A stretch of 64,000 nucleotides of DNA. It comes from Limosilactobacillus reuteri subsp. reuteri. Its GTDB lineage: Bacteria > Bacillota > Bacilli > Lactobacillales > Lactobacillaceae. The stretch's first letter is position 1. Each line of letters begins with the position of its first letter. Both the position numbers and the translations under genes were made by a program. The notes under the pieces were generated by a model. The model was not told where the DNA came from. It saw only the letters and a list, made by a program, of their open reading frames with translations, and ran no database searches. Location: NCBI RefSeq assembly GCF_000016825.1, contig NC_009513.1:1306001-1370000 (forward strand), written 5' to 3'. Shown piece after piece: positions 1 to 9,812 of this stretch.

Positions 1-1493
1 TTACCATATCTACATAAATATGACCATCAAACTCAACCTTTTGAGAAACTGCATCCTTCAAAGGACTCTTGGCATCATTATTTGCAACAAAGGTAATGTT
101 TCGAGTAAATTCCTTATGTAAATCGCTAGGATCAATAGCACGTTTCCCATCTGGATCTTTTGGCACGTCCTCAACCGGAGTGTTTGGCGTAATAGTCTTA
201 ACTGCGTGCTTCAAGTATACGTATTGATCTTGAACGCCGTGAGCTAAAGTTTGCTTACCAAGCAAATCATCCTTGGCATTATCAGATAATCCAACTAAAA
301 CATAGCCAGCCTTTTCGTAGCCTGCAGGGCTCCATAACTTTTGAGTAGCATCTGGAGTGTCGCCAACAAAGATACCTTTGCCTTCACCAACGTTAGAAAC
401 TAAGTGATCGGTAAGTTCATGACCGTCAGTTGGAGCATAAGTAGTCTTGCCTTCAACGCCGTTAACATCGATGTAGTGAATGTTATATTGAGCTTTTTCT
501 CTGTAAACAAGATAAATATCCTTGTAAGTCTTAGCAGCATCAACATTTGCAACTTCAGGAGCAAAATTATCCGTTAATTGAGTTCCTTCTGGATCATCAT
601 AGTTAGCACGTTCAATTTCCCAAACGCCAGAAACCTTGCCTTCATCCTTGTTAAATCTATCCTTTTGGATTTGAGCAAAGTTATCAGTTCCAACAGCTTT
701 CCAAGTTGGCATGAAGTTAGATGGCAATTCACTGTAAGTACCATCTGCATTCTTGGCAACTTCTTGCTTAGTAACTTGATCAACATAAGCAGTACGTTCA
801 AAGTTAACAGTTTGAGTGTCAGGATCCTTCAATACTTCATACTTGCTATTGCCTTCATCAGCCACGTAGTGGATGTTACGGCTTACAGAAGTATTCTCAG
901 TTGTTGATTTTACGTCATGAACAAACTTGATAGTGTAGCGTTTATGAATTAAGTTATCAGCATTATCTCCGCCAGTTGCACTCTTCCAAACACCATCTTT
1001 GTTATAGGTTAAATCAATTGAACTGTTGCCCTTCAAGTCGGTTTGAGAACCATCGTCATCGTTAGTAATTGAAACAAGCTTGTAACCTCTTGCTTCAATA
1101 TCACTAATTACTTGACTTAAACTTTTAGTACCATTTGATGCATTATAAACATTGTATTGATTACTACCATCGTTCTTTGTCGTTAATTCGTTAGTAGCAG
1201 AATAGTTGTTCCCACTTAAATCTTGAGGATCAATCTTTGAAATATCTTCAAATGAAAGATCTACAGGTTGATTGTGATAGTAAGTAATAGTGATTGGCTC
1301 CCCTTCATTATTAGGAAGATATGTCTTCTCATGGAAGTTACCATCTTTATCATAATAGTTATGGTGGTAGAACTTTTTATAGAGGTAATTGTAAGATTCA
1401 CCATTTGTTGGAATCGTATTAGAAAGATTCTCGCCCGGTGATTTGGTTTGAGTTACATCAGGATCTGGAGTAACCCAATCAGTAATAGTTGGG
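1..1493 (-). pseudogene. Out-of-frame downstream part of the mucus-binding adhesin (runs off left edge)
   Basis: On the minus strand this stretch is open without a stop from about 1490 to the window edge, but in the +1 frame relative to the upstream ORF that carries the signal peptide. The translation is typical adhesin repeat sequence: two copies of an I-H-Y-(V/I)-D/A motif (NIHYVADEG, NIHYIDVNG) and K-F-V-H-D type strands, as in Mub/MucBP B-type repeats of lactobacilli. I infer that it was once the body of the same protein. The rest of the gene, including any LPxTG anchor, lies outside the window. No ribosome-binding site or start near the junction suggests independent translation. Confidence 0.75.
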
Positions 1494-2465
1494 TTTATCT
1501 GTCATCCCATCAGGAATACCAGAAGCTACATTATACGATCTTTGAACCGTTTCATAACTCACATAGTGATGACCATCTTTTTCTAAATTAAAGTTCTTTA
1601 CCACTGGATTATTTTTAGAATTGGTTACATTTGAATAACCTTCCTGGATCACATCTGGAGAAGCAACACTATCAGAACCCGTTAGACCATATTTTACATA
1701 ATGAATAGTGCGTGAAGTTATTACCCAATATGGTTCATTATAAAGGCGAGTTTCGGTTCCCAAATTGATAGTGTAGGTACCTCCATTTGTTAATGGAGCA
1801 TTCGATAATGAATCAATCTCTACAGTGTAACCCGCAAAAGGATAATTCTTTTCTTTATTTTTACGCCAATCGTCATAGGCTAATTTCATACTAGGATCAG
1901 TGATACTGTCTGCAGTATTTCCACTTAAATAATCTTCTGTATCTTTAGGCGTTGATACTAATGGGGAAACTTCATACTTTGAATTATCTGTAGTTATTAA
2001 ACCTTGAATGTATTTACCTACATCTTGAAGAGTATCACCAGTTTTACCTTCATAAGTAATGCTTGGAAGATTTTCTGGCTCTCCGTTTTCATTAGTCCAG
2101 TTTAAATTAATAGTAGCTGAAAGTGAAGTTACAATTGGTGTATTTAAATTTTGTAATTGGACGTCATTAGTTTTAATTACATTTTTATTTCTGTTAGTAA
2201 CCATTTCGACTTGACTTCCACTTGTTTGTGAACTAATAGCTGCCTGTGATTGAGCATCATTTTGACTAACGACATTAGTGCTTACTGATTCTGCTGCGGT
2301 TGGCGCCGGTGTACTATCAGTATTAGCGTGTGCTACTGTACCTCCGACCATAAAAGTAGTTCCTAGTAACACAGACGCAACACCAACACTGAGTTTTCTT
2401 AATCCAAATCGTTGCCGTTGCGGCTCCATTTTGCGTACATATTCTTGTGCATTGTTCTTCGACAT
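1479..2465 (-). CDS. YSIRK-signal mucus-binding/adhesin N-terminal fragment, 328 aa
   Basis: The N-terminus has a Gram-positive YSIRK-type signal (residues about 18-45: RFGLRKLSVGVASVLLG, then a hydrophobic run ending near VAHA), which directs septal secretion of sortase-anchored proteins. A Ser/Thr/Ala-rich linker follows, then a mucin-binding-like domain from about residue 115. Translation stops at 1479-1481, shortly after a CCC run (plus strand GGG 1491-1493). Deleting one C restores the frame into the adjoining adhesin repeats, so this is the amino part of a frameshifted large adhesin. It has no cell-wall anchor as it stands, and the product would be secreted and truncated. Assembly error and real mutation cannot be told apart here. 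Confidence 0.8.
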   Translation of the reverse strand: MSKNNAQEYVRKMEPQRQRFGLRKLSVGVASVLLGTTFMVGGTVAHANTDSTPAPTAAESVSTNVVSQNDAQSQAAISSQTSGSQVEMVTNRNKNVIKTNDVQLQNLNTPIVTSLSATINLNWTNENGEPENLPSITYEGKTGDTLQDVGKYIQGLITTDNSKYEVSPLVSTPKDTEDYLSGNTADSITDPSMKLAYDDWRKNKEKNYPFAGYTVEIDSLSNAPLTNGGTYTINLGTETRLYNEPYWVITSRTIHYVKYGLTGSDSVASPDVIQEGYSNVTNSKNNPVVKNFNLEKDGHHYVSYETVQRSYNVASGIPDGMTDKPNYY

Positions 2466-2650
2466 TCAATATCCCCCCATATATCTGTACGTAATAACTT
2501 GTTATTTATATTTCGAAAACATTCTAGCACATATTTATCGAACCATAAACACAAAATTATTATTTCATTAATGGTGGAATTACTTTTAAATATACTTTTT
2601 CACTTGATATCGCGATAAAGAAATCGATTTCTCACCCCAGCAAAAAAGCG

Positions 2651-2698
2651 AAAAAATACTAGTCAGCAAGTATTCGTCTACTTACTGACTAGTATTTT
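2651..2698 (-). terminator. Rho-independent terminator of the ecsAB-trmB unit
   Basis: An 18-bp inverted repeat (arms 2655-2672 and 2679-2696, one mismatch) is followed on the minus strand by a run of T residues (2656-2651). It overlaps the trmB stop codon. Confidence 0.85.
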
Positions 2699-3338
2699 AC
2701 TTAAAATTAGCAATTAGCTTATAGATTGGTTGGCCTTTTGCCGCAAATTTTTGCTCGTATTCCGTCTCAACATTATGTTCATTTTCTTCGCTGTGGTGCA
2801 GGTCTAACCAGACGCCATCAAAGATCATCCCATAGTTATTCATACTTTCCAATGAGAATTCAAAGAGACCCATGTTATCCGTCTTCAGTTCAATTGCCCC
2901 TTGATCTTGGAGGATCTGCTGATAGGTTGCTAAGAAGGTCTTGTAGGTCAGGCGCCGCTTAGCATGCCGTTTCTTCGGCCATGGATCAGAGAAGTTAAGG
3001 TACATCTTCGCAACTTCCCCATCTTCAAAGTATTCTTGCAAGTCTTCCCCATCCCCACAAATCAATTGCAAGTTTGGCAAGTCTTCCTCAAGTGCTTTTT
3101 TGAGGGCGATTGCCGCAACAGTCCGCTGAATCTCCAGACCGATAAAGTTGATTTCTGGGTGATCCTTCGCCATGCCAATGATAAATTGACCTTTTCCCAT
3201 CCCCACTTCTAAGTGGAGGGGTTGTTCTTTTGCAAACCGTGATTGCCACTTGCCCTTAAATTGAGTAGCATCATCAATCATTAGTTCTGGATGGGCAGCA
3301 ATTAATGGATCAGCCCACTTTTTATGTTTCACACGCAT
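2697..3338 (-). CDS. trmB: tRNA (guanine-N7-)-methyltransferase TrmB
   Basis: Methylates G46 in the variable loop of tRNAs using SAM. The 213-aa length fits the family. The SAM-binding loop EVGMGKGQF is at residues 44-52, followed by the acidic strand end FIGLEI (65-70). The family signature [15 protein letters not shown] is at 115-129 and supplies the catalytic Asp and tRNA contacts. The gene starts 12 bp after the ecsB stop and is very probably the last gene of an ecsA-ecsB-trmB transcript, ending at a strong hairpin. Confidence 0.95.
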   Translation of the reverse strand: MRVKHKKWADPLIAAHPELMIDDATQFKGKWQSRFAKEQPLHLEVGMGKGQFIIGMAKDHPEINFIGLEIQRTVAAIALKKALEEDLPNLQLICGDGEDLQEYFEDGEVAKMYLNFSDPWPKKRHAKRRLTYKTFLATYQQILQDQGAIELKTDNMGLFEFSLESMNNYGMIFDGVWLDLHHSEENEHNVETEYEQKFAAKGQPIYKLIANFK

Positions 3339-3350
3339 AAATTAAAATCC

Positions 3351-4553
3351 TCATTTCATTAGTTTTTTGACTCTGACATTGAAGTAGAAACGACTTAATA
3401 AAACCACTTCCACTGCCGCAATAATAAGATTAATTACCATCTGGCCGACGTTCAACTGCCAACCGATACTAGCAAGAGCGATCAATAATGCTTCAAGCGC
3501 CGTCACCTTGGCTAATAGCTGCTTAAAGTCTGCCTGTTGCTGGCTAGCAGGAATCGGATAGATATGGGTAAAGACATTCGATTCATACTGGTCATAAAGT
3601 GGCATTAGCTGAGTCGCGATCAAGTAAATAAAGAGCACGACCACCAGAGTACTTAGCCAACCTGCTGGCAGTAAGAAGACAATCACCATTCCTAGTAGGG
3701 TCAACCGACTGACAATCCCGCTCACTTCGGTACTCCGGACAAATGTGCGAGCGTATAAGTAAGACCATGGTTGGTCACCCTTGCTTAGCCAGCGAATCAA
3801 GCCATCTGCCCACTTCCGCCGTTTGGTATTTCCTTGAACACTTGGCACATCGGTAAAGAGATTAAAGAAACGGTAGACACTGTACATCCGATCTTGTTCC
3901 GCCTTAACGGCAATCCGCCAATTAACGGCAAGATCACGATAATAAACAATTACCGCCAAGTACAAGATCACTGCCACGACAAGACCGACATAGGGATTTA
4001 CCAGCCACATTGCGATTGAAGCAAGGAGCGGATTTACCCAGTATTCTAGCCGGGTCCGCCACTGTTGATCACCCCAGCGCAAACTCAGTGATTTACGAGC
4101 TACGTGCATCCAATCAGCCTTATTGACAATGGCGACTAAAAAGATGGTCACAATCTCGGCACTGCTGAGTTTTTCCGTTGTCAATGCGAACGGTAAGGCG
4201 ATAAAGGCCCCCACTACCGTCATTATTTCCGCTAAGATCAAACTATACCAGGTCGCCTGGTTAAGGTAACGATGGATTCCTTCAACTTGCGGCAAGAGAA
4301 AGACTGGGTCCGGCTTTTTGATCAGCGTTGCAAGCCGACCAATTTGGGCGATGACCGTAAACCAGCCGATCAAGATCAGCCGGGTCCACCATTCATGCGA
4401 TCCCAAGGTTGGCAGCCATTGGGAGTAGCCATACGCCAAGGCTCCGAACAGGAAAAATAAGGCGATAACAAAGTGGTCATTGAAGACTAGCCGCCAGTAA
4501 CGCAGTAGGAGCATAAAGTGTTGACTGCGACGCTTGCTAAATAACTTATTCAT
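3351..4553 (-). CDS. ecsB: ABC transporter permease EcsB
   Basis: Membrane subunit of the EcsAB exporter, which in Bacillus affects secretion, intramembrane proteolysis and competence; its substrate is not settled. About 400 aa, with several pairs of hydrophobic segments (for example ALFFLFGALAYGY and LIIAAVEVVLLSRFYF) and the basic cytoplasmic N-terminus of EcsB proteins. I place the start at the ATG at 4553 (MNKLFSKRR), which overlaps the ecsA stop by 8 bp. A longer ORF to 4589 would overlap ecsA coding sequence far more. Translational coupling to ecsA is likely. Confidence 0.9.
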   Translation of the reverse strand: MNKLFSKRRSQHFMLLLRYWRLVFNDHFVIALFFLFGALAYGYSQWLPTLGSHEWWTRLILIGWFTVIAQIGRLATLIKKPDPVFLLPQVEGIHRYLNQATWYSLILAEIMTVVGAFIALPFALTTEKLSSAEIVTIFLVAIVNKADWMHVARKSLSLRWGDQQWRTRLEYWVNPLLASIAMWLVNPYVGLVVAVILYLAVIVYYRDLAVNWRIAVKAEQDRMYSVYRFFNLFTDVPSVQGNTKRRKWADGLIRWLSKGDQPWSYLYARTFVRSTEVSGIVSRLTLLGMVIVFLLPAGWLSTLVVVLFIYLIATQLMPLYDQYESNVFTHIYPIPASQQQADFKQLLAKVTALEALLIALASIGWQLNVGQMVINLIIAAVEVVLLSRFYFNVRVKKLMK

Positions 4554-5283
4554 CACGATCACCCTTTGCAAGATGCAAGTAAATCTCATCTAAGGATTCG
4601 CCAGCATGATCCCCAGCAGCTCGCAATTCATCAAGGGTTCCGTGCGCCTGGACTTTTCCATCTGCCAATAGGACAAAGCGGTCACAATACCGTTGCGCCG
4701 TATCAAGAACGTGGGTCGACATCAAAACCGCGACGCCCTCCTTTTTCTTTTGCTCAATCAGGTCTAGCAAATCATGCACTGCCAAGGGGTCCAGCCCATA
4801 GAATGGTTCATCGATAATCAACAGCTTGGCCTTCGTCATAAAGGCACAGCAGATCATTACCTTTTGCTTCATCCCCTTAGAAAAGTTAGCGGGGAACCAG
4901 TCAAGCTTATTATCCAGCCGAAAAAGTTTTAATAGTTTTGTTGCCCGTTGCCATGCTTCACCGTGGTCCAACTCGTACGCCATAATCGTTAAATCAATAT
5001 GCTCACGGAGAGTCAATTCATCATAAAGAATTGGCGTTTCGGGAACATAGGCGATCTGCTTTTTATACTCTTCCGGGTTGGCCTGGATAGTAAGACCATT
5101 AATTTTGATTGAGCCCGAAAATGGTCGCAGCAAGCCGATAACGTGGTTTAGCGTTGTTGACTTTCCGGCACCATTTAGTCCAATCAAACCAACTAATTCA
5201 CCTGGTTGGACATCAAAGCTGACATCCTTCAACACGGGAATCTGGGAATATCCACCAACAAGTTTATTTATCTCTAAAGCCAT
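4546..5283 (-). CDS. ecsA: ABC transporter ATP-binding protein EcsA
   Basis: ATPase of the Ecs exporter, 245 aa. The Walker A motif GLNGAGKST is at residues 35-43. The signature region reads NFSKGMKQKV (degenerate LSGGQ, as usual in EcsA), Walker B is LLIIDEPFYGLDP, and the H-loop is STHVLD. The start is preceded by AAGGGATGA. The upstream minus-strand sequence near 5320-5330 reads TATAAT, a good -10. It leads the ecsA-ecsB-trmB unit and is divergent from hit, an arrangement also seen in Bacillus. Confidence 0.95.
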   Translation of the reverse strand: MALEINKLVGGYSQIPVLKDVSFDVQPGELVGLIGLNGAGKSTTLNHVIGLLRPFSGSIKINGLTIQANPEEYKKQIAYVPETPILYDELTLREHIDLTIMAYELDHGEAWQRATKLLKLFRLDNKLDWFPANFSKGMKQKVMICCAFMTKAKLLIIDEPFYGLDPLAVHDLLDLIEQKKKEGVAVLMSTHVLDTAQRYCDRFVLLADGKVQAHGTLDELRAAGDHAGESLDEIYLHLAKGDRDE

Positions 5284-5419
5284 TATTCATCCCTTCTTAA
5301 TTATTGCTTAGTCATATCTTTTTATTATATCATAGGTTATTTCTTCTACTAAATCATGCACGAACACGATTTTTTCGGTATACTTATGATAAGTTTAATC
5401 TTCAAAAGGAGCGATTAAT

Positions 5420-5854
5420 ATGGACGATAATTGTATTTTCTGCAAAATCATTAACGGTGAGATTCCTAGCTACACAGTTTATGAAGATGACGTTGTAAAG
5501 GCCTTCCTTGATATTTCACAAGGAACTCCTGGTCATACCCTCGTCATTCCGAAGAAGCACGTTCCCGATTTATTTGCCTACGATGCTGATCTCGCTGCCC
5601 AAGTATTTTCCCGTATTCCAAAGATTGCCCGGGCAGTTAAGGCTTCTAACCCGGCCATCAAGGGGATGAACGTGGTTAACAACAACGGTGAAGTCGCTTA
5701 TCAATCTGTCTTCCACTCCCACTTCCACTTGATTCCACGGTACACTAGCGATGATGATTTTAAGATGATTTTTAAGGACAATTCTGGTAACTACAACGAT
5801 GAAAAGTACAAAGAAATCCAACAATCAATCATCGATCAAATGAAAGAAGACTAG
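5420..5854 (+). CDS. hit: HIT-family nucleotide hydrolase/transferase
   Basis: A 144-aa histidine-triad protein. The N-terminal CIFCKII carries the zinc-type Cys pair found in Hit/HinT proteins. The catalytic triad HSHFHLIPR is in the C-terminal third. HinT-like enzymes hydrolyse adenosine phosphoramidates; the physiological substrate is unknown. The ribosome-binding site AAAAGGAG precedes the ATG. The gene is divergent from ecsA and followed after 2 bp by a small coiled-coil gene. Confidence 0.93.
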   Translation: MDDNCIFCKIINGEIPSYTVYEDDVVKAFLDISQGTPGHTLVIPKKHVPDLFAYDADLAAQVFSRIPKIARAVKASNPAIKGMNVVNNNGEVAYQSVFHSHFHLIPRYTSDDDFKMIFKDNSGNYNDEKYKEIQQSIIDQMKED

Positions 5855-5856
5855 TT

Positions 5857-6087
5857 ATGCAACGGCTAAAAGAAATTCAAGAGGAATTCAAACGGCTCAG
5901 CAGCGAAGTTTCACAGTTGAAGAACAGCATCGATGAACTACAAGCTGCCATCCCTGGTGTGCAAAAATTTATTAACGATGTTGAACGTGATGTTAAGAAG
6001 TGGAAATTCAAGACTGAACCCCGGCTGAACCGCATTCAGATTATTCTGGATGTGCTCAAGATTGATCAAAAGGAACAGCAGAAGTAA
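5857..6087 (+). CDS. Small coiled-coil protein of unknown function, 76 aa
   Basis: The ATG lies 2 bp after the hit stop, so it is almost certainly co-translated with hit. The protein is highly charged, with heptad-like hydrophobic spacing (LKEIQEEFKRLSSEVSQLK, then a second helix after a PG turn), and it has no membrane segment or cysteine. I do not recognise a named family; a small helical adaptor is plausible but unproven. Confidence 0.7.
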   Translation: MQRLKEIQEEFKRLSSEVSQLKNSIDELQAAIPGVQKFINDVERDVKKWKFKTEPRLNRIQIILDVLKIDQKEQQK

Positions 6088-6145
6088 TAAAAAAGGGTCT
6101 GTAACTTAAGCCAAGTTACTTTCATAAAAGACAAATAACGCAGTA

Positions 6146-6197
6146 CAACAATGGCCTCCAACGCCCGGTAAAACCGAACGTTGGAGGCCTATTGTTG
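6146..6197. repeat. Intergenic palindrome after hit operon (probable bidirectional terminator/repeat unit)
   Basis: A near-perfect inverted repeat with 18/19-base arms (6146-6163 and 6179-6197) encloses a 15-base GC-rich loop. It lies between the convergent hit-side genes and prsA. A poly-A/T flank exists at 6088-6096 and another at 6246-6254, so the whole 6088-6254 block may act as a composite terminator. The arms match the layout of dispersed palindromic units seen in lactobacilli, but copy number cannot be checked within this window. Confidence 0.6.
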
Positions 6198-6263
6198 CTT
6201 GCGGGGGCTCGAAAACGAAGTCACAAGTGAATTCTGTCTCGCTCCCATTTTTTATACCCTATT

Positions 6264-7202
6264 TTACTTGTTTGAGCTAGCACTACTGCTGTTATTGCTG
6301 GAGCTGCTTGTAGTGGCGCTTGAGTTAAGGTAATCATCAAGGATATTCTTAACATCGTTTTCCTTGATTGAAACGTTACCCTTCTTCAAGACGTTTGAAA
6401 CAACCTTCCGCATGAAGTTTTGGTTGTTCATGTTTTCTTGAACGATTTGGTTCTTTAAGTCATTGATGTGTTGACTCTTCTTACCCTTAGCTGGGTGTTC
6501 GATCATGTAAATTACTTGGTAGCCGTCATCAGTCTTAACTGGGGTCGTAGTGTATTCACCAGTCTTCAACTTAAAGGCAGCCTTCTTGTAAGCTGAGTCA
6601 AGTTGGTTGTCAGTATTATCAAAGGCTGGAAGCTTACCACCGTTGTTCTTGGTTTGACTATCAGTTGACTTGGACTTAGCAAGCTTCTTGAAAGTCTTGT
6701 ACTTGTTGCTGGAGTCATTTAATTGGTTAATGATATCTTCAGCATCAGACTTACTACCAACAAGGATCGTCGCAGTTTGAACTTTAGGTTGGTACTTAGT
6801 CCATTGCTTATTGATCTGCTTAGTAGTGATGTGGGAGTAATGACGAGCAGCGGCAGTCAAGAGTAAGTTTGACCGAATTTGTTGCTTCAATGACTTTTCA
6901 GTTAAGTTTTGACTTTGAAGATAAGCATTAAAGTCTGAACCGTACTCGTTCTTGTAGGTATTATATTGCGCGTTAACTTGCTTATCACTGACTTCTTTAC
7001 CGTATTGCTTCTCCAAAACCTTATCTAAGATCATTTGTTGAAGCACTTGCTTACCAGCACTGGTTTGCTTCATGCTGCTGTAGTATTCGCTCTCAGTGAT
7101 TTTACCGCCGCTAGTAGTAGCGACAGCCTTATTTCCACAAGCAGCAAGCGGCATCATCAATGCGACTCCTGCAATGATAGCAATTAACTTTTTGGATTTC
7201 AT
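6264..7202 (-). CDS. prsA: Foldase lipoprotein PrsA (parvulin-type peptidyl-prolyl isomerase)
   Basis: Post-translocational folding factor anchored to the outer face of the membrane. The signal peptide ends in the lipobox LAAC with lipidated Cys at residue 22. The middle (about 142-232) is a PpiC/parvulin domain recognisable by [21 protein letters not shown] and [17 protein letters not shown]. The tail is a low-complexity Ser/Asn run (about 296-312), which is common in lactobacillal PrsA. Total 312 aa. The start is preceded by AAGGATG. It is monocistronic by position, with a 114-bp gap from yhaN. Confidence 0.95.
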   Translation of the reverse strand: MKSKKLIAIIAGVALMMPLAACGNKAVATTSGGKITESEYYSSMKQTSAGKQVLQQMILDKVLEKQYGKEVSDKQVNAQYNTYKNEYGSDFNAYLQSQNLTEKSLKQQIRSNLLLTAAARHYSHITTKQINKQWTKYQPKVQTATILVGSKSDAEDIINQLNDSSNKYKTFKKLAKSKSTDSQTKNNGGKLPAFDNTDNQLDSAYKKAAFKLKTGEYTTTPVKTDDGYQVIYMIEHPAKGKKSQHINDLKNQIVQENMNNQNFMRKVVSNVLKKGNVSIKENDVKNILDDYLNSSATTSSSSNNSSSASSNK

Positions 7203-7316
7203 GTAAGAAACACATCCTTAAACAAAATATTTTTTCGATAACTTCACTCATCCAATATACCACACTTATTTTTTCGTGCCAGTCTCCTAAATAAATGTTT
7301 ATACCATCTTCATAAT

Positions 7317-9809
7317 TTATTCACGTTTTAATGCTTGCAGGTCAAGAATCTTAACGTCAAGGTCCTTAATCCGATCATCAGCAGTAAAATAGATAACCTG
7401 ATTCTTCTCAGCAATTTTTTCTAGCAAGGCCAGCATTCGTTGTCGCCGAACGTTATCAAAATTAACAAACCCATCATCAATAATTACTGGGAAGTTAGCT
7501 TGATCACTCATCACGGTGACAAAGCCAAGCCGGAGCGCAATATACAATTGTTCAGCCGTTCCCTGCGACAATTCTTCCACTAAAAAGACTTCTTGATCTC
7601 TCCGCACAACCTTAATCTCATCCGCCGTTAAGTCGATCTGGGAATACCGATGATCAGTTAGCAAGGCAAAATATTGCTCTGCCTGCCGAATGATTGCGGG
7701 GTAACGGTCAGCTGAAGCGCCTGCAAGAGCCTTATTTACCCACTGAATCGCCAATTGGTACCTCAACCATTCCTGTACCTCACGCCAAATCTTAGCAGCC
7801 AGATTGGCCCGCTCTTGTTCCAGATTGCTGAGGGTTCCATCTTTAACTAAGCTATCAATTTCGACTTTACCTTTTTGAATCTCCTCGTGGGTATGAGAGA
7901 TTGTTAGGTTGAGCTGATCAAGCTGGTGCCGAGCCTTCGCTAAAGCCGTCATTAGCTCATCGCTATTTGCGTATGCAGCAAGGGCTTGGCGGTCTTCTGC
8001 GGTCAATTGTTGTCCATAGGCATCTGATGCCAAGGCTTGTGATTGTGCTACAGAACGATTTGCTAAGTACTGGGTAAACTGGTTATCATCGTGCACCCCT
8101 GCTTGCTGATAAATCGCCAGTTTTTGCTGATGAATTTTATTGTAGTCTTGATTGAGCTGGGCTAAATTGTTAGCAATCGTTGCTTTTTCCCGAGTATTCA
8201 CTTGGATATCCTGGCGCGCTTGTTGCCCTTGTTCCAGCAAATCATCCAATTTAGTCCTAACAGCCGCCAACGTTAGATTTTGCAAAGCAGGTGGCAATTG
8301 TTGGTTAAAGATAGCAAGCTGGTGGTCATATCTTTGCTGATCTTGTTTGGCAGTTTGGAGCTGGGCAGCTAATTCGGCATTTTGTTGTAAATCTCCCTGG
8401 ATTAATAGCCATTGATCAGGTGGAAAATCCTGTAAGCCATGTTTTTGACCGAACGCCATGATCGCTTGAGAATCTGTCGTTACTGAAGTAGGATGATTTC
8501 CTTGGCGTTGATAATAAAGATACATAACTGTCGCAAAGGCCGCAATTGCTCCGATAGCGGTAATAAAAGTAGCATTCGCTAACAGCCCGATGATAAAAAG
8601 GACAAAGCCGCCGACAATTCCGATCATTGCGGTCCGAGAAAGATCGCCATTTGACTGGTTCGTATTTGCCCGAGAAAGCGGTTGAACATTAAGAAGGCGG
8701 GCAAGTTCTGCTTTTTCCTGTGAGGTTAATGGCGCTGGCAAGGGATGATGGTAGCGAGTTTTAATTGCAGTTAATTCCTGTTGCCACTGATTAGCTTGTG
8801 TTTGTTGACGGTGCTGCAAAGCCTCTTCCGCTTGTAATTCAACTACCTGCTCCTTAAGCCGTTGAAGTTCCGGGATGCTTTGTGGTGAATGTTTAGTTGC
8901 TTGTGGAGGCTGATGATCGATCCTTGCCAAGCGCTGTTGATAAACCTGTTGTTGGCGACGAAGTTCCTTTTCCCTAACTTGTAGTTCTTGAGCCATCGTA
9001 ACCTGCTGATCAGTTAAATAATTAGCAAGCGGCCGAGTTTGGTGGCTACTTTGCCATTCATGGTAAACCGGCCACAACTGTTGTAAATGTTCTAATTTTT
9101 GCAAAAGCGGCTGTTGTTTTTGCAATTCTGCCTGTGCTTGCCGTAATTTTGCTTTGTTTGTCTTCAAATCTGCTTGTAGGTCCTGATAACGGTGAAATTT
9201 ACCACGCGCTTGGTTAATTTTATCTGTCAAATTTGCATATTGATGAAGATCTTGATTGAGCGGCCATTTCCGTCCGCGCGGTTTATAGAGATGGTCAGCT
9301 TGTTTCTGGTACTGATTGATCAACTGGTCCCACTGTGCACTACCAACTGCCCCTAATTGCTGCAGATGTTGTTGCCATTCATCCCGATTAAGCTCGTCCA
9401 CAGCTGTTAGGTCTCGTTGACCAAAACTAAAAAGAGCTTGATAGAGCGACCGATCCATCGGGCCAAGCAATTGCTCTAGTTCTTGCTCACCACCTTGACG
9501 TCCTTGTGAATCAGTCACACTAACCTTACCGCCATTCCGCCCGCGTTGCCGTTTAATCACGTAATCATGGCCGTTGATCTCAACTAATAAACTTCCACCA
9601 TAACTAGAAGTAGTTTTCGGAATATACTGGGCAAACCGATTCTTTCCCCGCCCATCCGCAAAGCCAAATAAAATACTAACAAGAAAGGCCATCAGAGTTG
9701 TCTTTCCGGCCTCATTAGGGCCATAAATTATTTGGGGGTTAGCTGTAAAATCGAAATCTTGATCATGCCATTTGCCAAAGCCATCAATATGGGCTTTTTT
9801 TATTTTCAT
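7317..9809 (-). CDS. yhaN: SbcC-like AAA ATPase YhaN
   Basis: An 830-aa SMC/Rad50-like protein that pairs with the nuclease YhaO. The Walker A motif GPNEAGKTT is at residues 30-38. Long Gln-rich coiled coils flank the centre, and the C-terminus has the ABC signature LSQGTAEQLYIALRL and Walker B FPVIIDDGFVNFD. Two adjacent hydrophobic helices sit mid-protein (about 393-428), a feature of YhaN that distinguishes it from soluble SbcC and implies membrane attachment. It starts 4 bp after the yhaO stop. The role is probably DNA end processing or repair, by homology only. Confidence 0.88.
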   Translation of the reverse strand: MKIKKAHIDGFGKWHDQDFDFTANPQIIYGPNEAGKTTLMAFLVSILFGFADGRGKNRFAQYIPKTTSSYGGSLLVEINGHDYVIKRQRGRNGGKVSVTDSQGRQGGEQELEQLLGPMDRSLYQALFSFGQRDLTAVDELNRDEWQQHLQQLGAVGSAQWDQLINQYQKQADHLYKPRGRKWPLNQDLHQYANLTDKINQARGKFHRYQDLQADLKTNKAKLRQAQAELQKQQPLLQKLEHLQQLWPVYHEWQSSHQTRPLANYLTDQQVTMAQELQVREKELRRQQQVYQQRLARIDHQPPQATKHSPQSIPELQRLKEQVVELQAEEALQHRQQTQANQWQQELTAIKTRYHHPLPAPLTSQEKAELARLLNVQPLSRANTNQSNGDLSRTAMIGIVGGFVLFIIGLLANATFITAIGAIAAFATVMYLYYQRQGNHPTSVTTDSQAIMAFGQKHGLQDFPPDQWLLIQGDLQQNAELAAQLQTAKQDQQRYDHQLAIFNQQLPPALQNLTLAAVRTKLDDLLEQGQQARQDIQVNTREKATIANNLAQLNQDYNKIHQQKLAIYQQAGVHDDNQFTQYLANRSVAQSQALASDAYGQQLTAEDRQALAAYANSDELMTALAKARHQLDQLNLTISHTHEEIQKGKVEIDSLVKDGTLSNLEQERANLAAKIWREVQEWLRYQLAIQWVNKALAGASADRYPAIIRQAEQYFALLTDHRYSQIDLTADEIKVVRRDQEVFLVEELSQGTAEQLYIALRLGFVTVMSDQANFPVIIDDGFVNFDNVRRQRMLALLEKIAEKNQVIYFTADDRIKDLDVKILDLQALKRE

Positions 9810-9812
9810 CTT

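Noticed and set aside
574..907. Opposing short ORFs inside the adhesin region
   Set aside because: Both are out-of-frame shadows of the repetitive adhesin sequence.
1485..1500. Programmed +1 frameshift in the adhesin
   Set aside because: There is no stop codon at the shift point and no SD-like stimulator as in prfB, so a simple indel is more likely.
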